Below are positions 35,038-43,829 of a stretch of 59,898 nt of DNA, one piece after another. Each line of letters opens with the position of its first letter. The stretch's first letter is position 1. A program made the position numbers and the translations under genes. Under the pieces are notes generated by a model. The model made no database searches and was not told the origin of the DNA. It saw only the letters and a program-made list of their open reading frames with translations. The stretch is from the NCBI GenBank assembly GCA_018223105.1, contig JAAEYY010000002.1:75893-135790 (forward strand). The letters run 5' to 3'. Origin of the DNA: a bacterium (GTDB lineage Bacteria; Bacteroidota; Bacteroidia; NS11-12g; UBA9320).

Positions 35038-35582
35038 GACGGACTGTCGTATTTACTCCAATCAATCTTACTCATAAATTTACGCTCTAAAGCAGTCCAG
35101 GTCGACTCCGGTCTCCAATTACCTCTTCCATAGGCAAATCTTGCTTTTTTCCAACTACCATAGCGATCGTAGTTGTACTTAAGGTAGTGAATTCCGATGG
35201 CCAGATAATTCTTTCTGGTTTTGCCGCCTTTTAACTTCAGTCTTTTGTACCAATAGTCATAGGTGACATCAATTACCTGTAAATCTCCAAAATCAGTTCC
35301 TCCGTTTGTGTTCTGGATACATCTCCAGCCACTCTCGTTGTTGCCAATTTCTTTCACTAGTTCAAAGGGAACGCCAACTTCTTGGCAAATAGAGTCAGCA
35401 ATTTCGAAGACTGATTTCACTTCAGTGTTTAGATCTTCTGGTTGCTTGGTTACGGTTTCCTTTAACTGTACATGGCTTCCTTCATTCGCTGAATTGAAGA
35501 AATCATGAATTCCGTAGTCCTTCGCTGCAATGGTTAAACAAAAAACAAGGAGCAGTGCAACGGTTGTTTTCAGAAATTTCAT
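35022..35582 (-). CDS. secreted lysozyme-fold / lytic transglycosylase-like (SLT) protein
   Basis: 186 aa. Signal peptide ends near LTIAAKD. From about residue 60: VGVPFELVKEIGNNESGW (catalytic-type Glu in NESGW), NTNGGTDFGDLQVID, and GIHYLKYNYDRYGSWKKARFAYGRGNW, matching the SLT goose-lysozyme-like fold. It probably cleaves peptidoglycan in the periplasm. Its 3' end overlaps the convergent ATP-grasp gene by 16 nt. The long 258-nt 5' region contains a structured element. Confidence 0.75.
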   Translation of the reverse strand: MKFLKTTVALLLVFCLTIAAKDYGIHDFFNSANEGSHVQLKETVTKQPEDLNTEVKSVFEIADSICQEVGVPFELVKEIGNNESGWRCIQNTNGGTDFGDLQVIDVTYDYWYKRLKLKGGKTRKNYLAIGIHYLKYNYDRYGSWKKARFAYGRGNWRPESTWTALERKFMSKIDWSKYDSPSYVMK

Positions 35583-35615
35583 AATATTTTGTTATAAGGT
35601 TAGTAGATATTTTCC

Positions 35616-35623
35616 TATATTTG
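35616..35623 (+). promoter_or_regulatory. orphan -7 box in the lysozyme-fold/trxB intergenic region
   Basis: TATATTTG, exact TAnnTTTG match on the plus strand where no plus-strand protein gene follows for several kb. It points at the structured element at 35640-35708. Confidence 0.45.
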
Positions 35624-35639
35624 GGATTCTATCTATTTC

Positions 35640-35708
35640 GTCTGTTCTAACAAGGGGCAAAAATATTGCCATACTTTCCCGTTTAGGGTTAATCACTTAT
35701 GAACAGAC
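35640..35708. ncRNA. candidate structured RNA (three-way junction)
   Basis: GTCTGTTC (35640-35647) pairs perfectly with GAACAGAC (35701-35708). Enclosed are GGCAA-AAATA-TTGCC (35656-35670) and CCC-GTTTA-GGG (35678-35688). On the plus strand it follows a perfect -7 box; on the minus strand it would be in the leader of the lysozyme-fold gene and could act as a cis element. It does not match a riboswitch consensus I know. Confidence 0.4.
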
Positions 35709-35840
35709 AAGTGTATAATTATGCTTTATTTTTAGTTTAAGAATTTGATTAGCAAGTCTTTAAGTTAAAATAGTTGCTAATATTTAACTGTTGATAATGA
35801 CAATGAATTAATGTTATAGATACATTGTTATGACAAATCT

Positions 35841-36791
35841 CTATGCCGTTTCTTCAGAATATCCTCTCATTGAGAGATATCTTTCTGCATCGAGGGCTGC
35901 CATACAGCCTGTTCCTGCTGCTGTAACTGCTTGTCTATAAACTTTATCTTGAGCATCTCCGGAAACGAAAACACCCGGTATATCTGTTTTTGTTGAGTCT
36001 GGTTTAGTTTTTATATAACCGGCCTCGTCCATTTCAAGGTAATCTTTAAATATGTCGGTATTAGGTTTGTGTCCAATAGCCACGAAGAATCCTTTAATTG
36101 GAATTTCTTTTTCTTCCTTAGTAATGTTGTTAACTACTCTCACACCTTCAACCGTCTGTTCTCCGAGAACTTCTAGAGTTTCGTGATTGAATAGAACTTC
36201 AATATTTGGTGTATTCTCAACTTTATGTTGCATTGCTTTTGAAGCTCGGAAATGATCTTTCCTTACCAACATATATACTTTAGAACATATTTTAGAAAGG
36301 TAAGTAGCTTCTTCAGCAGCAGTATCTCCTCCACCTACAATTGCAACATCTTCTCCTCTGTAGAAAAAGCCATCACATACTGCACATGCAGAAACTCCAC
36401 TTCCGTTTAACCTTTGTTCAGAAGGCAGGTTTAACCATTTCGCCGATGCTCCGGTAGAAATAATAACTGTTTCGGCTTCGATTTCTTTGGTACCATCCAC
36501 AAATACTTTGTGATTTCCGCCATTTCTGTCGAATTCCACTGAGGTTACCATTCCAAATCTAACATCAGCACCAAGTCTCACTGCTTGCTTCTTGAAATTA
36601 TCCATCATCTCCGGACCCATAATCCCATCGGGATATCCGGGATAGTTCTCAACGTCGGTAGTAATGGTTAACTGACCACCTGGTTGAAGTCCTTCGTAAA
36701 CAACCGGCTTCATATCAGCTCGCGCTGCATAGATTGCTGCAGTGTAACCTGCAGGGCCGGAGCCAATGATTAGACATTCTACTTTTTCCAT
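35841..36791 (-). CDS. trxB: thioredoxin-disulfide reductase
   Basis: 316 aa. FAD-binding GSGPAGYTAAIYAARA near 10-25, redox-active Cys136-AV-Cys139 (CAVCDG), NADPH-binding GGGDTAAEEATYLSK, and the C-terminal FVSGDAQDKVYRQAVTAAGTGCMAALDAERYL. Uses NADPH to keep cytosolic thioredoxin reduced. Single-gene unit. Confidence 0.96.
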   Translation of the reverse strand: MEKVECLIIGSGPAGYTAAIYAARADMKPVVYEGLQPGGQLTITTDVENYPGYPDGIMGPEMMDNFKKQAVRLGADVRFGMVTSVEFDRNGGNHKVFVDGTKEIEAETVIISTGASAKWLNLPSEQRLNGSGVSACAVCDGFFYRGEDVAIVGGGDTAAEEATYLSKICSKVYMLVRKDHFRASKAMQHKVENTPNIEVLFNHETLEVLGEQTVEGVRVVNNITKEEKEIPIKGFFVAIGHKPNTDIFKDYLEMDEAGYIKTKPDSTKTDIPGVFVSGDAQDKVYRQAVTAAGTGCMAALDAERYLSMRGYSEETA

Positions 36792-36857
36792 AAATCGGCT
36801 GCAATATTAAACCCAATGTTTTAGAATGGGGTATTCATTTTGAGTATATCTTGATAA

Positions 36858-37667
36858 TTATTTCTGATTTAGCACGTATTGCTTGGGTGTGAGGCCGTAT
36901 TTTTTCTTAAATGCATCTATGAAATGACTCACATTAGAGTATCCCACCATCTCTGCAATTTCATTCACTTGATATTGCTTTTTATCTAGCATCTTTTGGG
37001 CCTGGTTGATTCTATAATCCTTTAAATAGGTATATATAGGTTTCCCGTATATTTCTTTAAATCCGGTTTTTAGGTTGTATTCGTTTAAACCTACTTCCTT
37101 AGATAACTCCTTAATCGTTGGGGCTTCTTGCAAATCTTCTATCAACTTTGCTTTTGCATCTCTCACTTTCTGTACATTTTCTTTTTGATTAAGAAATGGA
37201 CATTTATAGGTCTTAACATCTTGTGGTGCAAAGAGATAACCCAATAATTCAAACTTTTTAGACTCGAGTAACAATGGGTTATTTGTGCTACCAATAGATT
37301 CTAGGCATGCTGCTACATTGCCGGAATTCATGTCGAATCTATGATAACTCCCTGATTCAAAAGTCTTGGCTGCTTCAAAGTTCAATTCATCATTTCCGGA
37401 GGAAAGCAAATGGTGTAACTCTGAAATCGGAATTGTAAGGGTTATAAACCCGGCGCCTTCCGGACCGGATATAATAGCTTTAAAGTTTTTTTCCTGCTCA
37501 TAAAAAAGGTAATGTGATGCTGCAGGTAATGGCATGGTACGGTTTCCATCTATATTAAAACTCAAGGTTTCATCCACAGTAAAAAGGATATGAATACTCT
37601 TTGAAGAAAGTTGATAATGAACCGGGTGATCCGGAATCATTTTATACTGATTTAGTTGGATGCTCAT
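36858..37667 (-). CDS. AraC family transcriptional regulator
   Basis: 269 aa. The N-terminal about 165 residues look like a ligand or signal domain without a clear family. The C-terminal 100 residues are the double helix-turn-helix AraC DNA-binding domain (TIKELSKEVGLNEYNLKTGFKEIYG, then NEIAEMVGYSNVSHFIDAFKKKYGLTPKQY). Its ATG overlaps the stop of the upstream membrane-protein gene (ATGA type), so the two are coupled. It lies directly opposite the HmuY/TonB-receptor operon, its likely target. Confidence 0.88.
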   Translation of the reverse strand: MSIQLNQYKMIPDHPVHYQLSSKSIHILFTVDETLSFNIDGNRTMPLPAASHYLFYEQEKNFKAIISGPEGAGFITLTIPISELHHLLSSGNDELNFEAAKTFESGSYHRFDMNSGNVAACLESIGSTNNPLLLESKKFELLGYLFAPQDVKTYKCPFLNQKENVQKVRDAKAKLIEDLQEAPTIKELSKEVGLNEYNLKTGFKEIYGKPIYTYLKDYRINQAQKMLDKKQYQVNEIAEMVGYSNVSHFIDAFKKKYGLTPKQYVLNQK

Positions 37668-38350
37668 GATGCTACCTTGTTAGGGCGAGTTTTTATTATT
37701 CTGTATCCTATATAAATGAGAATGAGACCAATTAGTTCAGTTATAAATAAAACTTCTACATATCCCATACGTGTGGCTGTACCACCTATTCCCGGAAGTA
37801 AAGCACCTATTGCGATGTAAATATTCCCTTTGAATCTCGCTTCTTTATTTTCTTGCTTGGCATATTTAGCCGCTGAATAAATAGCACCACCAACCAGAAA
37901 TAGGAAAGAGTATATATTAATAAGAGGTGAGAATAAACGAACCCATTCCCATTCAAATACCTTACCGGTTAGTTTGTAATCAAATTCGGCCGGATTGCCT
38001 ATCGGCGATAAGGAAACACAAATAGCACCAACCACAATGGCGCTTACTATAATAACACTGGTAATATTGGCAAACTTCCTGTTCATAAGCAAATAAACAG
38101 AACCTTGGGCCAGTGGAAATCCACCTAACAGAGCCCCAACAATGTACCAATATTTTAAATTAACATCACTCCAACCATAAAGAGCATGAAAACTTTCGGC
38201 GAATGTTCCCATACCAAAAGTTAAAACCCCAATGCACCACCACAACAAATATGGCGTAGAGTGTTCCTTATAATGTAGATATATTTCCCTGAAGAAATAG
38301 ATTGAGAATAAGGTAGTTATAATCGGAATGTACTGTATAATGTCAACCAT
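37664..38350 (-). CDS. conserved multi-pass (about 7 TM) membrane protein, possible sensor partner of the AraC regulator
   Basis: 228 aa with about seven hydrophobic helices: IIQYIPIITTLFSIYFF, YLLWWCIGVLTFGMGTFAES, YWYIVGALLGGFPLAQGSVYLLM, ITSVIIVSAIVVGAICVS, LFSPLINIYSFLFLVGGAIYS, GNIYIAIGALLPGIGG and VLFITELIGLILIYIGY. I do not recognise a named family. There is no Lys in the last helix, so it is not a retinal protein. First gene of a two-gene unit with the AraC regulator (4-nt overlap), which suggests membrane sensing coupled to transcription. Confidence 0.7.
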   Translation of the reverse strand: MVDIIQYIPIITTLFSIYFFREIYLHYKEHSTPYLLWWCIGVLTFGMGTFAESFHALYGWSDVNLKYWYIVGALLGGFPLAQGSVYLLMNRKFANITSVIIVSAIVVGAICVSLSPIGNPAEFDYKLTGKVFEWEWVRLFSPLINIYSFLFLVGGAIYSAAKYAKQENKEARFKGNIYIAIGALLPGIGGTATRMGYVEVLFITELIGLILIYIGYRIIKTRPNKVAS

Positions 38351-38512
38351 TGTTTTGCAACATTTTGGATATTATGGCTGCAAATAAAGGCAAATAGATT
38401 TATTTAATCTTCATATTATCAATCACTTAAATAACATTATTGCTTTCTGATTGCATTCCAATTTGGGGTATTTTTATTTCTGAACTGGTTATAAATCTAT
38501 TAATAACAGAAT

Positions 38513-38520
38513 CACATTTG
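38513..38520 (+). promoter_or_regulatory. probable -7 box of the HmuY/TonB-receptor operon
   Basis: CACATTTG matches 7 of 8 positions of TAnnTTTG and is followed by CAGC, as in the tRNA-Lys promoter. The weak first base could leave room for activation by the divergent AraC regulator. A short inverted repeat AAATAAA/TTTATTT lies at 38382-38405. Confidence 0.4.
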
Positions 38521-38537
38521 CAGCAGAAATAAATCAC

Positions 38538-39752
38538 ATGAGAAAATTATTTATATACGTATTGTTATTAGCAGCCGGAAGCGTTTTGGCGCAAGATGCA
38601 GATTCTGTTTCAACAGCAGCCGGTGCAAATGAAGTGTACTATGACATCGAGACCGGTTCTAAAACAGTAGTTGCAGTTGATGATTGGGATCTCGCATTTG
38701 CTGTTCCAACGATGGAAGTAAGTGTTCTTATTAATGAGGCTTCGGGAACTGAACTGTATGTTTATTCTGCAGACACCAATGATTGGGCTTCAATTGATAC
38801 AACAGGTTTTGATTTCGAAACCAATAAAGTAAACAATTCAGATGAAGATTGGTCTACCGGTGCATTCAATAATCTCGGAACTAATCATCCTGATTATGGC
38901 TGGGGAACATACAATACCAGTAATCATTCCGTGAATGGTTCAAGAGTATTTATTCTTAAGAAGTCAGATGGTTCATTTTACCAAATTGTAATAGTAAGAA
39001 TGACTGCTGCCGGCCAGTATACTCTAAAGATTGGAGAATTGGGAGGAGCTAACACATACTACACCACATTTAATAGAGGACAGTTTCCGGGGCAAAATTT
39101 TGTTTATTACTCAATTGATAATGACGAAACATTAAACTTGGAGCCAAGCGGCGATTGGCAAATGCTTTTCACAAAGTATGTAGCAGCAATTCCTGCGGGT
39201 CCTAGTACGCTTTACTATCCCGTTACAGGAGTAAAAGTGAATAAAGGGGTAGAAGTAGCAGAAAGAACCGGAGTAGAGGTAAGTGATAATGATACAACTG
39301 GTTTAGTATGGAGTACTAATATCACAGAAATAGGGTACGATTGGAAAAGCTTTAATGGAGCCGGTTATGATATTACTGAAGACCTCAGTTACTTCATTCG
39401 TCTAGAAAACGGAAATATATATAAGGTATGGTTTACCGATTATGCCGGTGGAGCAGAAGGTACAAGTTACTTCAATACAGAGCTTGTTTATAGCACTGCT
39501 AGTATTAGTAATAATGATTTACCCGAACTACGTGTTTATCCTAACCCAAGTAACGGACAATTTGTAATAGACAACAAATATTCAGGTAATTTACATGTTG
39601 AAGTACTAAGTCAAACCGGTGTGCAAGTTCAAACCATTGACCTAATGGCCGGTAAAAATATATTAGATCTTACAGATCAAGCTTCCGGACTTTACTACGT
39701 AAGACTAGTAAATGAAAGAGGTTCTAAATTAGTGAAGCTAATCATTGAATAA
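38538..39752 (+). CDS. HmuY-like protein with T9SS sorting domain
   Basis: 404 aa. Signal peptide ends near GSVLAQ. Two similar HmuY-like units follow: residues about 30-165 (EVYYDIETGSKTVVAVDDWDLAF) and about 178-325 (FVYYSIDNDETLNLEPSGDWQMLF ... IGYDWKSFN). The last 75 residues are a T9SS type A sorting domain (VYPNPSNGQFVI ... GLYYVRLVNERGSKLVKLIIE). HmuY proteins bind heme or related tetrapyrroles and hand them to a TonB-dependent receptor. It is predicted to be outside the cell or surface-anchored, acting as a hemophore. First gene of a three-gene operon. Confidence 0.75.
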   Translation: MRKLFIYVLLLAAGSVLAQDADSVSTAAGANEVYYDIETGSKTVVAVDDWDLAFAVPTMEVSVLINEASGTELYVYSADTNDWASIDTTGFDFETNKVNNSDEDWSTGAFNNLGTNHPDYGWGTYNTSNHSVNGSRVFILKKSDGSFYQIVIVRMTAAGQYTLKIGELGGANTYYTTFNRGQFPGQNFVYYSIDNDETLNLEPSGDWQMLFTKYVAAIPAGPSTLYYPVTGVKVNKGVEVAERTGVEVSDNDTTGLVWSTNITEIGYDWKSFNGAGYDITEDLSYFIRLENGNIYKVWFTDYAGGAEGTSYFNTELVYSTASISNNDLPELRVYPNPSNGQFVIDNKYSGNLHVEVLSQTGVQVQTIDLMAGKNILDLTDQASGLYYVRLVNERGSKLVKLIIE

Positions 39753-41940
39753 GATTGCTTATATAGCCTTTTTTTTACTGTTTGTGCCGGTCTTTGTATC
39801 GGCGCAAACGGTTATTTCTGTTAGAGATGCAGAAAATAATGATGCTATCAGTTTTGAGCTCATTACCAGCGAAGGGCAAACTTTTTTATCAAATGATACC
39901 GGGAGAATACAGATCGCACTTGAAGAACCCGGTATTTTTATTATTCGCAATGAACTGTACTTTGATTACAGTATAAGATTACTTCCCGACACATCATACA
40001 GAGTCTATTTAAGTCCTAAAATACAGGGATTAGACCCTGTTATTGTTACCGATGTTTTTGGAGATCGTAGACAAGATCAAACGGTGTTGAATGTTGATCG
40101 AATTTCTCAAAAGAGAATTATTGAATTAGGTGCAGTTGATTTAAGGGATGTATTGGCCTTTGAGAGTAATATCCGTTTGAGACGCGATAATGCTTTAGGT
40201 ACGAGCAGTATGACGCTCATGGGGATGGGAGGAAACAATGTGAAAGTGTTGATCAACGGCGTTCCCGTGGTTGGCAGAATGTTTGACCAGGTTGATCTTG
40301 AACAATTCAATATGGAGAATATATCTCAAATTGAGGTAGTGAAAGGACCCATGTCGGTAATCTACGGTTCAAACGCTCTTGCGGGTACTATAAACATCAT
40401 TACAAATTCAAAACCTAAGAGAGCAGCCAGTATAAATCTGTACCACGAGTCTGATGGTCAGTATAATGTTACAGGAACTTTTATTCAGCCAATAGGAGAT
40501 CATCATTTGGTGTCTTTTAGCGGCGGACGTCTGCTTTTCAATGGTTGGAGTGCTTCAGACACAGATCGAACCTTTGATTGGATTCCAAAGGAACAATACA
40601 ATGCAAGATTGGGCTATCAGTACAAAAACAAAGGAATTGCTGTTCAATTTAGAAGTGAATTATTCCATTCATTTTTGTTAGACAGAGGTAAGACTTTAGC
40701 ACCCTATTTTGAGGATGCGGTAGACCAGAAGTACCGCAATACCAGAATAGACCACAGCATTAATGTTATAAAAGATCTAAAAGATGGAAGGTGGTCTTTA
40801 ATGTTGAGTAATAATAGCTTCAAACGTTTAAAGAACAAATATTTCAAGGATTTAATCAGCTTAAATGAGCAATTGGTGCCTTTAGCTTCAGAACAAGATA
40901 CGCAGCTCTTCAATGCTATTGTCCTTCGTTCTATCTACAATAAAAAAATCGAAAAATGGGATGGAATACTCGGATTAGATGTAAATCACGAATCCGGTAC
41001 AGGCCCTCGAATTTTAGATCAACAACAAAGTCAAACAGATATTGCACTATTCAGTAGTTTAGAGCATCCATTGGGAAACAGAGGCTTGCTTAGAGCCGGC
41101 ATGAGATATGCTTATAACTCAGCTTTCAAATCACCTTTATTGTACTCTCTGCAATCCGTCTATAATTTAAAGTCGAATAAAATAATTAAACTGGCTTATG
41201 GTAAAGGGTTCAGAGCACCATCAATAAAAGAATTGTACCTCGACTTTAACGACAGCAGACACAATGTATATGGGAATGCAAATTTACGTGCCGAAACGGC
41301 TCATTCATTTACCGGAAACTATACCCAGAGAAATGTATGGGATAAGCTGTCTTTGGTTTCTCAGGTAGAAGGTTTTTACAATCGTATACACGATAAAATT
41401 GAGTTAAGTGTGCTAGGTCCGCTTGAGGCTACATATTCTAATATTGGTTTATTTGAATCGGTAGGAGGTACTATAACAGAAAAACTTAATTTTAAACGAA
41501 TGGACCTCAATGTAAGTGCAACTTATATAGGGGTTAAAAATGGTATTGATCCGGAAGAAGCCGGGACCAGTACTCAAGATAAATTTTACTTCTCTCCTCA
41601 GGTTATTGTTCAGCCAGCGGTGAACTTTTTAGACAAGAAACTGAAAGTAAATTTATTTATAAACTACTTCGGAGCTTTAACTCGAGTATTTGCCGATACC
41701 GCCAATTCAAATCTTAGTGTTGAGCGATTGGATCCATATACCATGATTGATGTTACGGCACAGTACGACATAATACCAAAGCGCGCTTACATCACATGTG
41801 GAATTAGAAACTTAGCAGGAATTCAAACGGTTGGTGCTCAGAACACTGTAAGTGGAGCACATACTGAAGGATCTGATTTTTTATCGATAAGTCCGGGAAC
41901 AACCTATTTTATAAGCTTTAGATATGCCTTTTTTAAATAG
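39745..41940 (+). CDS. TonB-dependent outer membrane receptor (HmuR-like)
   Basis: 731 aa from TTG 39745, overlapping the preceding stop by 8 nt. Signal peptide NKIAYIAFFLLFVPVFVSAQ, a short carboxypeptidase-like region (about 22-100), plug domain (about 115-225: VLINGVPVVGRMFDQVDLEQ, IEVVKGPMSVIYGSNALAGTINIIT), then a 22-strand barrel ending SFRYAFFK. Imports a ligand, probably heme, using TonB energy. Placed between two HmuY-family genes, which supports a heme role. No TonB or ExbB gene is in the window. Confidence 0.88.
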   Translation: MNKIAYIAFFLLFVPVFVSAQTVISVRDAENNDAISFELITSEGQTFLSNDTGRIQIALEEPGIFIIRNELYFDYSIRLLPDTSYRVYLSPKIQGLDPVIVTDVFGDRRQDQTVLNVDRISQKRIIELGAVDLRDVLAFESNIRLRRDNALGTSSMTLMGMGGNNVKVLINGVPVVGRMFDQVDLEQFNMENISQIEVVKGPMSVIYGSNALAGTINIITNSKPKRAASINLYHESDGQYNVTGTFIQPIGDHHLVSFSGGRLLFNGWSASDTDRTFDWIPKEQYNARLGYQYKNKGIAVQFRSELFHSFLLDRGKTLAPYFEDAVDQKYRNTRIDHSINVIKDLKDGRWSLMLSNNSFKRLKNKYFKDLISLNEQLVPLASEQDTQLFNAIVLRSIYNKKIEKWDGILGLDVNHESGTGPRILDQQQSQTDIALFSSLEHPLGNRGLLRAGMRYAYNSAFKSPLLYSLQSVYNLKSNKIIKLAYGKGFRAPSIKELYLDFNDSRHNVYGNANLRAETAHSFTGNYTQRNVWDKLSLVSQVEGFYNRIHDKIELSVLGPLEATYSNIGLFESVGGTITEKLNFKRMDLNVSATYIGVKNGIDPEEAGTSTQDKFYFSPQVIVQPAVNFLDKKLKVNLFINYFGALTRVFADTANSNLSVERLDPYTMIDVTAQYDIIPKRAYITCGIRNLAGIQTVGAQNTVSGAHTEGSDFLSISPGTTYFISFRYAFFK

Positions 41941-42829
41941 ATTCATCATAATTTCTATCTTCTTTATGGCTTCTTGTATGCCAAAGGAAGAACCCATTAC
42001 TCCTTTTCCTCGTGGAGATGTATCCATTACAGAATTAGATATGGGTACAGAAAAGTCGGATATTGTATTTTTTGATCTTGAGAGTAATTCCATAATTGAT
42101 AGAGCTCATCCTTTAGACTGGGATTTCTATTTTGATAATGGCCTAGTTAAAATAAACTTTTTACGAAGCCTGAAAGTAGCAGAAGTAGCAGATTTAGATG
42201 CAGTTAGCGATACAGTTGGATTGGAGTTTAGGACATTGCAAAGAGTTGAAAATAGACCAATGTGGTCATTAGAAATAGGTAAGAATTATGTAGTTGATCT
42301 CGGCATGGTTCCAGAAACCGGAGCGCATCTGGGATTTATAAAGTTAAAGCTTGTTAGTGATCAGGAGATTGAATGGTCTGACCTTAATACCAATAATTAT
42401 ACTTCGAAAACGATTACTACAGGTATGCATTACTACAATCTCCGAAAAGACAGCTTTGTAGAACTGCCATTGGAGACTGATTACGACCTCGTTTTTGGGA
42501 AATATTCTCATTTCTTTGAGGTGGAACAGATTGATTATGAGGTTTTAGGTACATTAACCGGTAGCGCGACATCAACAAGAACCACTTTAGATTTTAGTCA
42601 AATTACCGCAGAAACGGCAGATACCCTAGATTGGGATGTATATGATCGAGATGCCATTGGTTACGACTGGAAATCGTACAATATTGATAAAGGAGCATAT
42701 GAGATTCTAACGAAGTATAATTACATGGTAAGAACGGAGTCGGGCTTCCTCTATAAGCTTAGATTTACGGGGTTTTATAATGACAATGGAATCTCCGGTC
42801 ATCCCACCTTCGAAGTGAAGCTGCTCTAA
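41924..42829 (+). CDS. HmuY family lipoprotein
   Basis: 301 aa. Lipoprotein signal MASCMPKEE with Cys18. Two HmuY-like units: about 45-160 (IVFFDLESNS ... HPLDWDFYFDNG) and about 165-301 (HYYNLRKDSFVELPLETDYDLVFGKYSHFF ... IGYDWKSYN ... KVFEVKLL-type end). The IGYDWKSxN motif is shared with the second unit of the T9SS HmuY protein. Predicted to sit on the outer membrane and pass heme to the receptor. It overlaps the receptor gene by 17 nt. Confidence 0.78.
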   Translation: MPFLNRFIIISIFFMASCMPKEEPITPFPRGDVSITELDMGTEKSDIVFFDLESNSIIDRAHPLDWDFYFDNGLVKINFLRSLKVAEVADLDAVSDTVGLEFRTLQRVENRPMWSLEIGKNYVVDLGMVPETGAHLGFIKLKLVSDQEIEWSDLNTNNYTSKTITTGMHYYNLRKDSFVELPLETDYDLVFGKYSHFFEVEQIDYEVLGTLTGSATSTRTTLDFSQITAETADTLDWDVYDRDAIGYDWKSYNIDKGAYEILTKYNYMVRTESGFLYKLRFTGFYNDNGISGHPTFEVKLL

Positions 42830-43734
42830 GCTTTATTCTGAACAACAACAGATTTCCTTTTCTTTCTTTTAAAATTGATAATCCGAATTGCAATTAGGAT
42901 TAGAATTAGTCCTGAGACCTGATATATATTGATTTGCTCTGAATCTACACTACCCCAGATCATTGCAACGATTGGTATTAAATAGGTTACGGAAGATGCA
43001 AATACGGCATTCGTCATTTGAATGAGCCGGTTAAACATGATTAAGCTCAGTGCAGTACCAACTACAGCTAAAGTAATTACTGCTGAAAATGCCTTGTTGT
43101 ACTCAAATGAGTCAAATTGAAAAGGTAATCCGGTGTAAAAAAGTATAGCTATTCCTACAATGCTTACAATTCCTAATGGGAGAGAGGCAACTAGTAATGC
43201 AGGATAATCATTCAGCTTGTTTTTAATGATGTTGACATTAATACCATAGCAGATCGTCGCCAGAATGATTAGAAAGGTGTAAGCCGGTTGACTAGCTTCA
43301 ACACTAAATCCCTGATTAAATACCAATAAAAGAGCTCCAATAAGTCCAACAATTACTCCTAATACCTGATTTCGATTCATTTTCACTCCCATAAACAGGA
43401 CTCCAACACCCAAGGCAAAAAGCGGAGTAAGGGAATTAAGTGCGCCGGTTAGTGAAGAAGAAATTCTGGTTTGTGCAGCTGTGAAAAGAAATGCAGGAAG
43501 AAAGTTGCCCAAAAAGCCTGAGATTGCGAAGTACTTTAAATCCCCCTCTTTTATCTTTACTTTCTTCCAACGAATAAACGGAAGTAAAAACACACCGGCT
43601 ACCGAGATTCTAATGGCTGCTACCTGGAAACTATTAAAGCTTTCCAAGCCAATTTTCATTAAAATAAAAGAGCTACCCCAAATTACAGCAAGTACTCCCA
43701 GAAGCAGATAGGCTATGTTTGATTTTTCGTTCAC
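42826..43734 (-). CDS. EamA/DMT family transporter
   Basis: 302 aa with ten hydrophobic helices in two EamA repeats (ILGVLAVIWGSSFILMKIGLESF; later GINVNIIKNKL and FASSVTYLIPIVAMIWGSVDSE). Inner-membrane exporter of metabolites or amino acids, substrate unknown. Ends 4 nt inside the HmuY lipoprotein gene in convergent orientation; probably not part of that system. Confidence 0.88.
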   Translation of the reverse strand: MNEKSNIAYLLLGVLAVIWGSSFILMKIGLESFNSFQVAAIRISVAGVFLLPFIRWKKVKIKEGDLKYFAISGFLGNFLPAFLFTAAQTRISSSLTGALNSLTPLFALGVGVLFMGVKMNRNQVLGVIVGLIGALLLVFNQGFSVEASQPAYTFLIILATICYGINVNIIKNKLNDYPALLVASLPLGIVSIVGIAILFYTGLPFQFDSFEYNKAFSAVITLAVVGTALSLIMFNRLIQMTNAVFASSVTYLIPIVAMIWGSVDSEQINIYQVSGLILILIAIRIINFKRKKRKSVVVQNKA

Positions 43735-43829
43735 GCTGATACTGCGTGCAATAGTTGCTCATTTCAAGAAATAAAACAAATAAGCTTTACGGATAAGTGA
43801 TAATTACTGAATTTGTCTATATTTACACG

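Noticed and set aside
35583..35840. c-di-AMP (ydaO-type) riboswitch in front of the cell-wall hydrolase
   Set aside because: The conserved ydaO core sequences are absent and the element is too short; only an unnamed structure can be supported.
37664..38350. Seven-helix protein as a microbial rhodopsin
   Set aside because: No Lys in the last helix to bind retinal and no rhodopsin helix-three motif.
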